This document shows positions 34,112 to 42,476 of a DNA stretch of 64,000 nt, piece after piece. The notes under the pieces are model-generated. The model saw only the letters and a list, made by a program, of their open reading frames with translations. It did not search any database and had not been told where the DNA came from. This DNA comes from Bog-473 sp963766995. GTDB taxonomy: Bacteria; Actinomycetota; Acidimicrobiia; Acidimicrobiales; RAAP-2. Position 1 is the first letter of the stretch, and the number at the start of each line of letters is the position of its first letter. The stretch is from positions 434,001-498,000 of the forward strand of contig CAVYCE010000002.1 of NCBI GenBank assembly GCA_963766995.1. Direction: 5' to 3'. The translations under genes were made by a program, and so were the position numbers.

Positions 34112-34951
34112 GTGAGCGACACCACTGAAAGTCCCGCCACCGAGGACGTCACGCGGCGCATCGCCGATGGCATTTGTTGGATCACCCTGAACCGCCCCGA
34201 TGCCGGCAATGCCATGACCGGGGCCATGCGCGATCAGATCAGCGAGTGGGTGCACGATGCATCGGCTGACCTCTTCGTGCGGGTCGTCGTCATCGGCGCC
34301 GCCGGCGAAAAGGCTTTCTGCACCGGAGCCGACTTGCGCAGTGGCCGAGCCGCTCCCCGCCCCAAGCCTGAAGGAGCGCCGGATTCTGTGGTCGGCGCGG
34401 GCTCGCGCATGATCCGCGACGGTTGGCAGCGCCTGGTGGGCTCCATCATCGACTGCGAAAAGCCAGTGATCGCCGCCGTCAACGGCACGGCGGCCGGCGG
34501 CGGCATGCACCTGGCATTGGCCTGCGACCTGGTGGTGGCGGCCGAGGATTCGAAGTTCATTGAGGTGTTCGTCCGCCGCGGCATCGCCCCCGATGCCGGT
34601 GGCGCTTGGCTGCTCACCCGACTGGTCGGCATCCAAAAGGCCAAGGAACTGTTCTTCTTCGGCGACGACGTGCCGGCGGCCGAGGCCTACCGCCTGGGGC
34701 TGGTCAACCGGGTCGTACCCCGCTCTGAGCTGGCCTCCACGGTGGAGGAGTTGGCCACCCGCCTGGCCAACTCGCCCACCAAGGCCATCGGTATGGCCAA
34801 GTGGCTGACCAACCGAGCTCTCGACGTTGACCGGGCCACCGCGTTCCAGGAGGAGGCCATGGGCCAGGAACTGGTCACGCACACACTGGATTCCAAGGAA
34901 GGCATCGCCAGCTTCGTCGAGCGCCGTCCCGCCGAGTTCAAGGGCTGGTAG
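34112..34951 (+). CDS. Enoyl-CoA hydratase/isomerase
   Basis: 279 residues, GTG start after caaggagcatt. Crotonase hallmarks are WITLNRPDAGNAM, VVIGAAGEKAFCTGADLRSG (oxyanion hole), KPVIAAVNGTAAGGGMHLALACDLVVAAEDSKF and APDAGGAWLLTRLVG. The active-site acid region (EVFVRRGIAPDAGG) contains the expected Asp/Glu. It hydrates an enoyl-CoA in a beta-oxidation-like route. It lies in the operon of the CoA ligase. It has no frame break, unlike its neighbours. Confidence 0.92.
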   Translation: MSDTTESPATEDVTRRIADGICWITLNRPDAGNAMTGAMRDQISEWVHDASADLFVRVVVIGAAGEKAFCTGADLRSGRAAPRPKPEGAPDSVVGAGSRMIRDGWQRLVGSIIDCEKPVIAAVNGTAAGGGMHLALACDLVVAAEDSKFIEVFVRRGIAPDAGGAWLLTRLVGIQKAKELFFFGDDVPAAEAYRLGLVNRVVPRSELASTVEELATRLANSPTKAIGMAKWLTNRALDVDRATAFQEEAMGQELVTHTLDSKEGIASFVERRPAEFKGW

Positions 34952-34978
34952 CCGCACTCACCAACCCGAGGACTCCGA

Positions 34979-35749
34979 CTAGCCCGACGGCGCCGCCGTC
35001 GTTGACGTCGTGGTGTCCGAGTTGTCTGTGGTGGTGGTCTCACCCACGTCGGTAGAGCTCGTCGCGGTCTCGCCCGGTGTGGTCGAGGTGGTGCTGGTCG
35101 ACGATGTCGAGGTCGTCGACGATGTCGAGGTCGTCGTCGATGTCGACGATGGAGTGGTACTGGTCGTCGGGGGCGGCAGCGTCGTCGTGGGAGTCGGCGG
35201 CGCAATGATCTGGCCCACCGTGGTCCCGCCACCCTTGACGTGGCCGCCAAAAAGATCAGCCAACGGCCTGCCGGCAATCAGCTCCACTGCGGTGACGAAC
35301 AGGAGCGACAGGACAAACACCCCAACCGTGATGCCAACGATGACGGGCCAGCGGATCCGGCGCGATGGCTCGTCGTCCTTGACGGACTCGGTCGATGCCT
35401 CCTCCGGATGCGGGGTGGTGGGCTCGGCGGTCTCGGTGGATACCGGCGCGATTATCGGTTCCGCTTCAGCCGCATGAGCTGGTGCGGTGGTGACTTCGGC
35501 GTCGCCCGATGTACCCGTGCCGCCCAGGCGTCGCAGCAAGGCGGAGCGGTCGGGCACCCGCACCACTTGTTGTACCGCCTTGTGCCCGCGCTCTATCGAC
35601 TGGGCGACCAACGCGGTGCCGCTCGTGGCCGCAGCCGAGCCGATGGCCACGCCCACAATGGTGCCCTTCACGCCGAAGAAGGACGCTATGACGGCCGCGA
35701 TGACCGCACCACCGGCTGAGGCCAGGATCTGACGGACGGAGAACTTCAC
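34979..35749 (-). CDS. Membrane protein with Ser/Thr-rich low-complexity C-terminus
   Basis: 256 residues. Glycine-zipper-like helices sit near the N-terminus (GGAVIAAVIASFFGVKGTIVGVAIGSAAATSG), and one transmembrane helix is in the middle (WPVIVGITVGVFVLSLLFVTAVEL). The C-terminal ~75 residues are mostly Thr, Ser and Pro, likely an extracellular, possibly glycosylated, tail. Function is not known. It precedes a SRPBCC gene on the same strand by 10 bp, so they may be co-transcribed. Confidence 0.65.
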   Translation of the reverse strand: MKFSVRQILASAGGAVIAAVIASFFGVKGTIVGVAIGSAAATSGTALVAQSIERGHKAVQQVVRVPDRSALLRRLGGTGTSGDAEVTTAPAHAAEAEPIIAPVSTETAEPTTPHPEEASTESVKDDEPSRRIRWPVIVGITVGVFVLSLLFVTAVELIAGRPLADLFGGHVKGGGTTVGQIIAPPTPTTTLPPPTTSTTPSSTSTTTSTSSTTSTSSTSTTSTTPGETATSSTDVGETTTTDNSDTTTSTTAAPSG

Positions 35750-35759
35750 CTCGCCAACG

Positions 35760-36257
35760 TCATTCCGCCGCCGCGCTGCCGGCCACGATCGGATTCACCG
35801 CCTTGGACACGAATTGGCGTGCCCCCGAATCGAGCACCCAGTCATGGCCGAACCGGGCCACCGGTGCGGCGAGGCGGGAGACCAGACGCAGCGTGGTGTT
35901 CCCGGGGGCCAGCGAACTGGCCAGGACAGCCACACACCCAGCCTCGTGGTCGACGAGGGTGACGGTGGCGTGGCCCTCCACATCTCCTTCGACCCGGGCC
36001 CTCACCAGTGTCGCCTTCTTGAGTTCTTCGATGATGATGCGGAAGCGGACCGGATACGGCAGTGGTGGCTGCACCTCACAGCGCCACTCCTCACCCTGCT
36101 TCAGGGCGTCGGCCTCGAAAATTCGCAGCCATGACCACCACGTTTTGTAAGCGCCGACATCGGTAAAGAGTTTCCAAATGTCGGCTCGAGGCAGCGGCAG
36201 CTCGTAGCGGTGCTCGGTCGAGATGGCGCCGGGCAGATCGGGTGCTGGGACCGTCAA
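35760..36257 (-). CDS. SRPBCC/START-like domain protein
   Basis: 165 residues of the polyketide-cyclase/START fold: HRYELPLPRADIWKLFTDVGAYKTWWSWLRIFEADALKQGEEWRCEVQPPLPYPVRFRIIIEEL, then a beta-rich ATLVRARVEGDVEGHATVTLVDHEAG and a final helix FGHDWVLDSGARQFV. The fold binds hydrophobic ligands in a cavity. It overlaps the upstream DUF664 gene by 4 nt and precedes the membrane-protein gene. Confidence 0.8.
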   Translation of the reverse strand: MTVPAPDLPGAISTEHRYELPLPRADIWKLFTDVGAYKTWWSWLRIFEADALKQGEEWRCEVQPPLPYPVRFRIIIEELKKATLVRARVEGDVEGHATVTLVDHEAGCVAVLASSLAPGNTTLRLVSRLAAPVARFGHDWVLDSGARQFVSKAVNPIVAGSAAAE

Positions 36258-36763
36258 TCCCCGACCACTCCATCAAGGCATTCCCGGATCAGATCGGCAT
36301 GACCGTTGTGACGGGCGTACTCCTCAATCATGTGCACCACTATCCAGCGCAGTTGGCGCTGCTCACGCTCGGTGCCCTGTGACAGATCGTCCAATGAGCT
36401 CGCGGCTATGACGTCACGTGCTCGTTGGCAATACACCCCGAACTGGCCCAGGACCTGTTCGGCCGTCTCGGCCACTAGGACCTCGAATTCGTATTCGGGG
36501 TTGTCGTTCGTCTCAAATGGTGCCGGCTCGCCATTGGCGGCGAAGATGCGCTCGAACCACCACCACTCGACCAACGTCATGTGTTGCACCAAGCCCAACA
36601 AGGTCAGCGTGGACGGCGGAACGCTGGCCTGGATCAGCTGTTCGCCTGTGAGCCCCTGGCACTTATGGAGCAGCGTGGCCCGGTGAAAGTCCAGCCATCC
36701 GTCGAGCATGGTGCGCTCGTCGGCCGTGAACGGCGGTTCCTGACGCGTATCTTCGTCGGCCAT
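36254..36763 (-). CDS. DinB-family protein (DUF664)
   Basis: 169 residues in the DinB fold: MLDGWLDFHRATLLHKCQGLTGEQLIQASVPPSTLTLLGLVQHMTLVEWWWFERIF, with the metal-ligand His in VQHMTLVE, and a terminal LRWIVVHMIEEYARHNGHADLIRECLDG with the second ligand group HxxxE..RHxGH. It overlaps the SRPBCC gene by 4 nt. It is one of several DinB-type genes in this window. Confidence 0.88.
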   Translation of the reverse strand: MADEDTRQEPPFTADERTMLDGWLDFHRATLLHKCQGLTGEQLIQASVPPSTLTLLGLVQHMTLVEWWWFERIFAANGEPAPFETNDNPEYEFEVLVAETAEQVLGQFGVYCQRARDVIAASSLDDLSQGTEREQRQLRWIVVHMIEEYARHNGHADLIRECLDGVVGD

Positions 36764-36819
36764 TTGGCCAGGCTAGCGGTGAAATCTTCGCCAGCGAGGG
36801 GGCCAGTATCCTTGGCGTC

Positions 36820-37257
36820 ATGCGTGCTCGGTGGCTGTCTCAGCGAGCCTTGTGGCTCCACTTGGGCTTGATTGTGGCCGTTCCCGGCTGCGTCATCGCC
36901 GCCAAGTGGCAGATCAGCAGGGCCGAAGGTGGCAACGACCTGAGCTATTTCTACTCAGTGCTGTGGCCCGTGTTCGCCATTCTCGCCGTCTACTTCTGGT
37001 GGATGCTCCTACACACTGATTTCGAAGAGGTCGGCCTGCGCGGCATGCGCAACCAGGCCAACCGCAACGAGTTCTCACCTCCGTCAGAACATATCGTTCA
37101 GGCAGGGTCGACTGTCGCCGCTGCGGAGGCAGACACAGCGGCGGAAGCGGAGGACACCGAGCTGGCGTCCTACAACGCCCGCTTGGCCGCACTGAGCCAG
37201 CGGGGACCAAAGACGTGGCGGAACACCGAGACCGTCGTGGCCCGGCGCCCCCAGTGA
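36820..37257 (+). CDS. Small membrane protein (actinobacterial, paired with DUF3817)
   Basis: 145 residues. Two hydrophobic segments are visible: LWLHLGLIVAVPGCVIAAKW and YSVLWPVFAILAVYFWWMLL. A cytosolic C-terminal tail rich in Ala, Glu and Asn follows. It resembles small membrane proteins often next to DUF3817 genes in actinobacteria. Its stop overlaps the next start (GTGA), so the two are translationally coupled. No function is known. Confidence 0.7.
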   Translation: MRARWLSQRALWLHLGLIVAVPGCVIAAKWQISRAEGGNDLSYFYSVLWPVFAILAVYFWWMLLHTDFEEVGLRGMRNQANRNEFSPPSEHIVQAGSTVAAAEADTAAEAEDTELASYNARLAALSQRGPKTWRNTETVVARRPQ

Positions 37258-37610
37258 ACCGACTCATCAGCAGAGAGTTCGAAGGCAGTCTCTTTCGCTA
37301 TCAATTGATGGCCAACATTGTGGGCGTGCTCATCGTCCCGCTCTTCGTCTTCACCGGCATCAAACTCGTCTGGGGTCACTGCAATCTGGAAGTCGAGATC
37401 TTCGGCGTCGCTCACGGTTACTTGTACATCGTGTACCTCGTAATGGTGGGTCTGTTGTCCTTCAAGGCGCGACTTAATCCCCTGTGGATCCTGGCCATGT
37501 GTGCGGCCGGACTGATCCCGGGCATGACCTTCGCGGTGGAATGGTGGATCGTCACCAAGAAAATCCATCCCCTGATGGAAGAGCCCCTCGAGGCGGCTCC
37601 CGCCGGTTAG
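37254..37610 (+). CDS. DUF3817 membrane protein
   Basis: About 118 residues from GTG 37254, which overlaps the previous stop by 4 nt; a longer version from GTG 37215 would overlap by 43 nt. Three hydrophobic helices: LMANIVGVLIVPLFVFTGIKL, FGVAHGYLYIVYLVMVGLLSF and LWILAMCAAGLIPGMTFAVEWW. The pattern (HGYLYIVYL, FxxEWW) is the DUF3817 signature. It may act as a membrane scaffold; not characterised. Confidence 0.82.
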   Translation: MNRLISREFEGSLFRYQLMANIVGVLIVPLFVFTGIKLVWGHCNLEVEIFGVAHGYLYIVYLVMVGLLSFKARLNPLWILAMCAAGLIPGMTFAVEWWIVTKKIHPLMEEPLEAAPAG

Positions 37611-38792
37611 TCAGCCCAGACGCTCAATGACGGTGGCGTTGGCCTGGCCTCCGCCTTCGCACATGGTCTGGAAGCCGTAGCGTCCACCCGTGGCTTCCAG
37701 GTGATTGAGCAGTGTGCCCATGAGGCGCACACCGCTGGCACCGAGTGGATGGCCCAAGGCAATGGCACCGCCTCGTGGGTTCAAGCGCGCCATGTCGTAA
37801 TCGAACGCTCGCTGCCACATCAAAGCGATGGCGGCGAAGGCCTCATTGCATTCCACGGCGTCGAATTCGTCGACCTTCATGCCAGAACGGTCGAGCAGCT
37901 TCTGCGTGGCTGGTACTGGCGCTGACAGCACAATGGCCGCGTCCTCGGCCGCCACGGCGAAGTGGACCAGGCGCGCCCGGATGGGGAGACCCAGCGCCTC
38001 GGCCACTGAGCGCTCGGCGATCAGCATGGCGGCGGCACCGTCGGTGGTCTGTGATGAGTTACCAGCCGTGATGGCCGGCGCGGTGTCGGGCTCCCAGTGC
38101 TGGGCCGCCGGAAGAGAAGCCAGCTTCTCCATGGTGGAACCACGCCGAATGCCTTCGTCGGTCTCCAGCGACTCGCCCGTGAAAGTTCCGTCCTCGGCCT
38201 TTATCGGCACCGCTATGGCTTCCTTGGCGAAGTGGCCGTTGTCCCAGCCTTCGGCGGCCCGTCGATGCGACTCGAGCGCGTAGGCGTCCATGTCCTGGCG
38301 CGTGATGCCGTATCGATCGGCCAGTACCTGGCTGACCCGGAACTGAGTCCAGATACGCCCATCTACTTCTTCAATAAACGAAGGTGGGAAGGGACCAGTG
38401 CCGCCGCGAGCATTGGAGGCCAGGGGGACCCGGCTCATCACTTCCACACCACAGGCCACGACGAGGTCGTACTGTCCAGCGGCCACACCGGCCGAGGCGA
38501 AGTGCACCGCCTGCTGGGAGGAGCCGCACTGACGGTCAACCGTGGTGGCTGGCACGCTCTGCGGAAGACCGGCCGACACCCAGCCGTTGCGTGCCACGTT
38601 GGTGCTCTGCTCCCCCACCTGGCTGACGCAGCCGCCGATGACGTCATCCACCCGCTCGGGATCGATGCCGGTGCGCTCCACCAGCGAGGTCAGAGCGAAC
38701 CCCAGGAGGTCGGCCGGGTGCCAGTTGGCCAGTGCCCCGCCGCGCTTGCCAAAGGTCGTCCGCACCACATCAACGATGACCGGCTCTCTCAT
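37611..38792 (-). CDS. Acetyl-CoA acetyltransferase (thiolase)
   Basis: 393 residues. The nucleophile Cys is in DRQCGSSQQAVHF. The C-terminal catalytic His and Cys are in GHPLGASGVRLMGTLL and MCEGGGQANATVI. The N-terminus EPVIVDVVRTTFGKRGG and NEAFAAIALMWQRAF complete the thiolase signature, so this one is a true degradative thiolase, unlike the two Cys-less relatives in this window. It would cleave a 3-ketoacyl-CoA. It is 63 bp downstream of nothing on the minus strand: the preceding gene on that strand starts far away, so it has its own promoter. Confidence 0.93.
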   Translation of the reverse strand: MREPVIVDVVRTTFGKRGGALANWHPADLLGFALTSLVERTGIDPERVDDVIGGCVSQVGEQSTNVARNGWVSAGLPQSVPATTVDRQCGSSQQAVHFASAGVAAGQYDLVVACGVEVMSRVPLASNARGGTGPFPPSFIEEVDGRIWTQFRVSQVLADRYGITRQDMDAYALESHRRAAEGWDNGHFAKEAIAVPIKAEDGTFTGESLETDEGIRRGSTMEKLASLPAAQHWEPDTAPAITAGNSSQTTDGAAAMLIAERSVAEALGLPIRARLVHFAVAAEDAAIVLSAPVPATQKLLDRSGMKVDEFDAVECNEAFAAIALMWQRAFDYDMARLNPRGGAIALGHPLGASGVRLMGTLLNHLEATGGRYGFQTMCEGGGQANATVIERLG

Positions 38793-38855
38793 GTGCTCTC
38801 CTCTGGGGTGACTTGAAGATCTGGACTCATAAGTACGTCCGTATGGCCCAGAAGG

Positions 38856-39665
38856 CTACGGCCGCTGGTCGATGGTGCGGACACCCGCCGCTGCCGCAGC
38901 CTGCTCGCGCCGTGCCATGAGTGCCTCCACGGCCGCAGCGGCGCCGTCGGGATCACCCTCATAGGCCACCGAACCGCGATCGAGCACCACCGCCTGGGTG
39001 GCCAGCTTGAGTACCCGTGACACCTGCTGCTCCACCACGACGAGGGCCGTGCCGTTGCGATTGATCTCCCGCAATCCGTCGTATACCGCGTCGATCACGA
39101 CCGGGGCCAGGCCTAACGACAGCTCGTCGGCCACCAGCACATGTGGGGGCACGACCAGCACCTTGGCCAGCGAGAGCAGGCGCTGCTGCCCACCGGACAT
39201 CGTGCCGCCCATCTGTTTGCGACGCTCGCCCAGAATGGGGAACGCGGTGTACGCCCGTTCTAAGTTCTCGGCCAACATGCGCCGACCGGCCCGCTGGCGA
39301 AAAGCCAGGGTGAGATTTTCCTCAACCGTCAATGTGGAGAAGACCCCACGTCCCTCCACCACGTGCGCCATCCCGAGGCGGGCGATCTTGTACGCGGGCA
39401 TCCGGGTGATGTCGTGACCAGACAGGGTGATCCGCCCCGATGACGCCTCGACCAGTCCGGTGATGGTACGAGCCACGGTGGATTTGCCGGCCCCGTTGGA
39501 GCCGACCAGGGCCACGACAGCGCCGGCAGGCACGGTGAAGGACACGTCGAATAGCGCCCGGTAGGGGCCATAGCCGGCGCACACGTTCTCGACGGCAAGG
39601 ACATCGCCGCTGCCCGCGACAGGAGTAGGTCCGGGCGCGGCCACGGATCCGTGCATGGAGTTCAT
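38856..39665 (-). CDS. livF: Branched-chain amino-acid-type ABC transporter ATPase, LivF-like
   Basis: 269 residues. Walker A GSNGAGKST, Q-loop region and signature TMSGGQQRLLSLAKVLV, Walker B VLVADELSLGLAP, and GTALVVVEQQVSR as the H-loop region; the position of the H-loop His reads Gln in VEQQ, which is common in LivF. It pairs with LivG and would drive import of a hydrophobic or carboxylated compound together with the fused permease and binding protein. It overlaps the livG gene by 4 nt. Confidence 0.92.
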   Translation of the reverse strand: MNSMHGSVAAPGPTPVAGSGDVLAVENVCAGYGPYRALFDVSFTVPAGAVVALVGSNGAGKSTVARTITGLVEASSGRITLSGHDITRMPAYKIARLGMAHVVEGRGVFSTLTVEENLTLAFRQRAGRRMLAENLERAYTAFPILGERRKQMGGTMSGGQQRLLSLAKVLVVPPHVLVADELSLGLAPVVIDAVYDGLREINRNGTALVVVEQQVSRVLKLATQAVVLDRGSVAYEGDPDGAAAAVEALMARREQAAAAAGVRTIDQRP

Positions 39666-40435
39666 CCGGGCTCCGAATGCCCGAGATACGCCTGACGCAC
39701 CGTCGGATTGGCCATGACTTCGTCGAAGGTGCCCTCGGCCAACATGGCTCCGAGGTCCATGACCACCGTCCGGTCCACGACCTCGCCCACCATTGCGAGG
39801 TCGTGCTCCACCAAGAGGACGGCGGTACCGCGCTCGCGTTGCACGGTGCGAAGGACGGTGGCCACCTCTGCCGTCTCATGCACATCAAGGCCCGAGGAGG
39901 GTTCGTCGGCCAAGAGGATCTTTGGTTCGGCCGCCAAGGCACGGGCCAGCTCCACCAGGCGGCAGTTGCCGAGACCGAGCGCATTGACCGAGATGTCGGC
40001 CAGGCCAGTGATGCCGACCAGTTCCAACGTCTCTTCCACCTTGCGCTTCTCTTCTGCTGTGGGGGCGCTCATATTGAGTAGATCGCGCCACAACCGCCCC
40101 TCGCCGCGACGAGAACGCTCGGCCACCATGAGGTGGTCGCGTACGGTCATGTCGGCGAACACTTCGACTTTTTGATAGGTGCGACCAATACCCAGGCGAG
40201 CCCGTTTGAAGGTGGGCATTCCCATCAACGATTGGCCCTCGAAGCTGATGTCACCGTGGTCATTGCGTAGTTGCCCGCAGACGCAATTGAAGAGCGTCGT
40301 CTTGCCGGCACCGTTCGGCCCGACCAGTCCCACTGATTCGCCGGCATGCACTTCGAAGGAGATGTCGTGCACGGCGTGGACACCGCCAAATGATTTGGCG
40401 ACGCCTCGGATTGACAGCAACGCCGATTCAGCCAT
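39662..40435 (-). CDS. livG: Branched-chain amino-acid-type ABC transporter ATPase, LivG-like
   Basis: 257 residues from ATG 40435 (MAESALLSIRGVAKSFGG). Walker A GPNGAGKTT, a signature region ALGLGNCRLVELARAL that is atypical (LivG usually has LAYGEQRxLE), and Walker B ILLADEPSSGLDVHE, H-loop LLVEHDLAMVGE. It overlaps both neighbours by a few nt. The whole set of four transport genes is one minus-strand operon. Confidence 0.92.
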   Translation of the reverse strand: MAESALLSIRGVAKSFGGVHAVHDISFEVHAGESVGLVGPNGAGKTTLFNCVCGQLRNDHGDISFEGQSLMGMPTFKRARLGIGRTYQKVEVFADMTVRDHLMVAERSRRGEGRLWRDLLNMSAPTAEEKRKVEETLELVGITGLADISVNALGLGNCRLVELARALAAEPKILLADEPSSGLDVHETAEVATVLRTVQRERGTAVLLVEHDLAMVGEVVDRTVVMDLGAMLAEGTFDEVMANPTVRQAYLGHSEPG

Positions 40436-42419
40436 TGGCGCCAGCCGGAGCTTCCGAGGGATGGAGGGCGTAGTACTCCCGAGGGTACAGGAGGCGCTCA
40501 AATCGTTGCGTCCCCCTTCTCTTCTGGTAGTCGAGCACTCCTTCAGGGTGACGGGCGTATTGCAGTGTGCCGAAGGCGAACAACACAATGACCAAGCTGG
40601 ACCCACCGAGACGGGCGGGGAGATAGGTCAAGAGCTGCGTGATCACATAGAAACCGATCCCAGCCTGAATGGCGCCTTCGACCGTGTTGACGCTGGTGGT
40701 CACCACCAGGACGATGAGCACCAGTGAGAACTGGTAGTTCCATGTATTGGGACTGATGACCTGGTTTTGGAGACCCACCAGGAGACCGCCAATGCCGGCG
40801 ATGATGCCAGCCAGGGCGAAGACCAAAATCCGCTGCCACGTCAGGTTGATGCCAAGACCCGCCGAGGCCATTTCGCTGCCTCGCATGGCCGCCAGGTTCC
40901 GCCCAACCGTCCCCTTGCGAACCTGTATCACAACGATGACACATACCGCCAACACGCCAAGGCATAGAAGGAACAGTGCGTGGCCGTTGAAGTTGAAGAA
41001 GGCACTGGTACCGAGCCACTTGGCTTGAAGGGAGATCCCGGCCGGACCTCCCGTGAGAGAGACCGAATTGAAGAAGGTGCTGTCGAACAACAGGGCGCCC
41101 GCCAGGGTCATCAGGGCGAGACCGAGTCCCCTGAGCCGCAGGGACAGAACAGCCATCACCACCGCGACGCCAGCTGCGAGTGCGGCGCCAACCAATCCAC
41201 CAACCAACATATTCAGCCCAAGGTGCATGGCCAGCTGCACCGATGTGAAGGCGCCGACGCCCGCCAGAGTGCCCTGGAAGAGGGAGAGTTGCCCAGCCAT
41301 CCCGGTAATCAGTGTCACCGAGAGCAGCACCGTCGACAGCGCAAGGCCGTTGTTGAAGACGCCCTCCCAGGCCTTGGGCATCCAGGTCAGCATGGACACG
41401 ATGAAGGCCGCCAATAGGCCGTACCAAGCAATCCGAATGGCCCGGTTCATACTCGGCACACGGGAGCTCGAGACCGATGGCGGTGGGGGCGGGTCGATGG
41501 TGGCCAAGGGGTCGCGGTTGAGGTCAAGCGAACGCATGCCCGGCAACAACAGCAGGGCAGCCATCAGGACGAAGAACGGGAGGGCGGGAATGACTGCCGT
41601 ATAGAGGAGGCCACCGGTGGGCAAGTAGCCGTCGAGCGTGGTACTCACCACACCGACGAGAACGGCCACTCCAGCGGCGATAGGGATGGAACGCAGCAGC
41701 CCCCAAGCAGCTGCGGCAATGGCGGCCACCATCAAGGTGGCGTAGTTCTGCGACTGGATGTAGCCGTAAATAGGAGCGATAAGGACGCCGGCCAGCCCAG
41801 CCATGAAGCTGGAAATGACCCAGGCCAGCGCCACCACACCTTCGGCATTCACCCCATCGAGCTGCACCAGGCGCCGACTTTCCACCGCGCCGCGCATCTG
41901 GAGCCCCAGGTTGGTGAAACGCAACAGCGCGGTCAGCGCAACCAGCACGACCACCGTGACCGAGATGGTGGAGAGATAGATCCCATTGATCGGCGTCCCA
42001 GCCACCGTGAAGTACACGACATCAGGATTGAAGAAAGGCAAGATGGTGGATGTCGCATCAAGGTTGCCCGAGCCGAACACCACGGTCATCAGATCGGGCA
42101 GGCCGACGAGGAGCCCGATTCCGATGACGAGCTTGGCGGTGGAGTTCGAGTTCGGAATGTGCCGGAACAGCAGGCGGTCGAAGGCCAGTCCCACCAAGGG
42201 CGACATCACCACCACGGAGATCAGGAAAGCGGCGAATCCCGACCAGTGCTCGTTTTGGGTGAGCTGGGTGAAGACGAACGCGGCAATGTAGGCCTGAGCT
42301 CCGAACGCGAAGTTGAACACCCCAGTGGCCTGGTAGGTGAGGACCAGGCACACCGCCACGATGGCGTACGTGCAGCCATACGGAATGCCCGGGAGGGCAA
42401 ACCCGAGGAAGTGCTCCAT
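40428..42419 (-). CDS. Fused LivH-LivM-type ABC permease
   Basis: 663 residues. The first half (GFALPGIPYGCTYAIVAVCLVLTYQATGVFNFAFGAQAYIAAF) is LivH-like, and the second (ALSTVLLSVTLITGMAGQLSLFQGTLAGVGAFTSVQL, RLRGLGLALMTLAGALLF, ILVFALAGIIAGIGGLLVGLQNQVISP) is LivM-like. A proline/serine linker (TIDPPPPPSVSSSRVPS) joins them at about residue 310. Usually two genes; here a single chain forms the transmembrane pore. It overlaps livG by 8 nt. Confidence 0.92.
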   Translation of the reverse strand: MEHFLGFALPGIPYGCTYAIVAVCLVLTYQATGVFNFAFGAQAYIAAFVFTQLTQNEHWSGFAAFLISVVVMSPLVGLAFDRLLFRHIPNSNSTAKLVIGIGLLVGLPDLMTVVFGSGNLDATSTILPFFNPDVVYFTVAGTPINGIYLSTISVTVVVLVALTALLRFTNLGLQMRGAVESRRLVQLDGVNAEGVVALAWVISSFMAGLAGVLIAPIYGYIQSQNYATLMVAAIAAAAWGLLRSIPIAAGVAVLVGVVSTTLDGYLPTGGLLYTAVIPALPFFVLMAALLLLPGMRSLDLNRDPLATIDPPPPPSVSSSRVPSMNRAIRIAWYGLLAAFIVSMLTWMPKAWEGVFNNGLALSTVLLSVTLITGMAGQLSLFQGTLAGVGAFTSVQLAMHLGLNMLVGGLVGAALAAGVAVVMAVLSLRLRGLGLALMTLAGALLFDSTFFNSVSLTGGPAGISLQAKWLGTSAFFNFNGHALFLLCLGVLAVCVIVVIQVRKGTVGRNLAAMRGSEMASAGLGINLTWQRILVFALAGIIAGIGGLLVGLQNQVISPNTWNYQFSLVLIVLVVTTSVNTVEGAIQAGIGFYVITQLLTYLPARLGGSSLVIVLFAFGTLQYARHPEGVLDYQKRRGTQRFERLLYPREYYALHPSEAPAGANG

Positions 42420-42476
42420 TCCTGTCGGTTACCGGTTACGTGAGAATCAAGCTCGAGGCGATCGTCGGCGCTCGAG

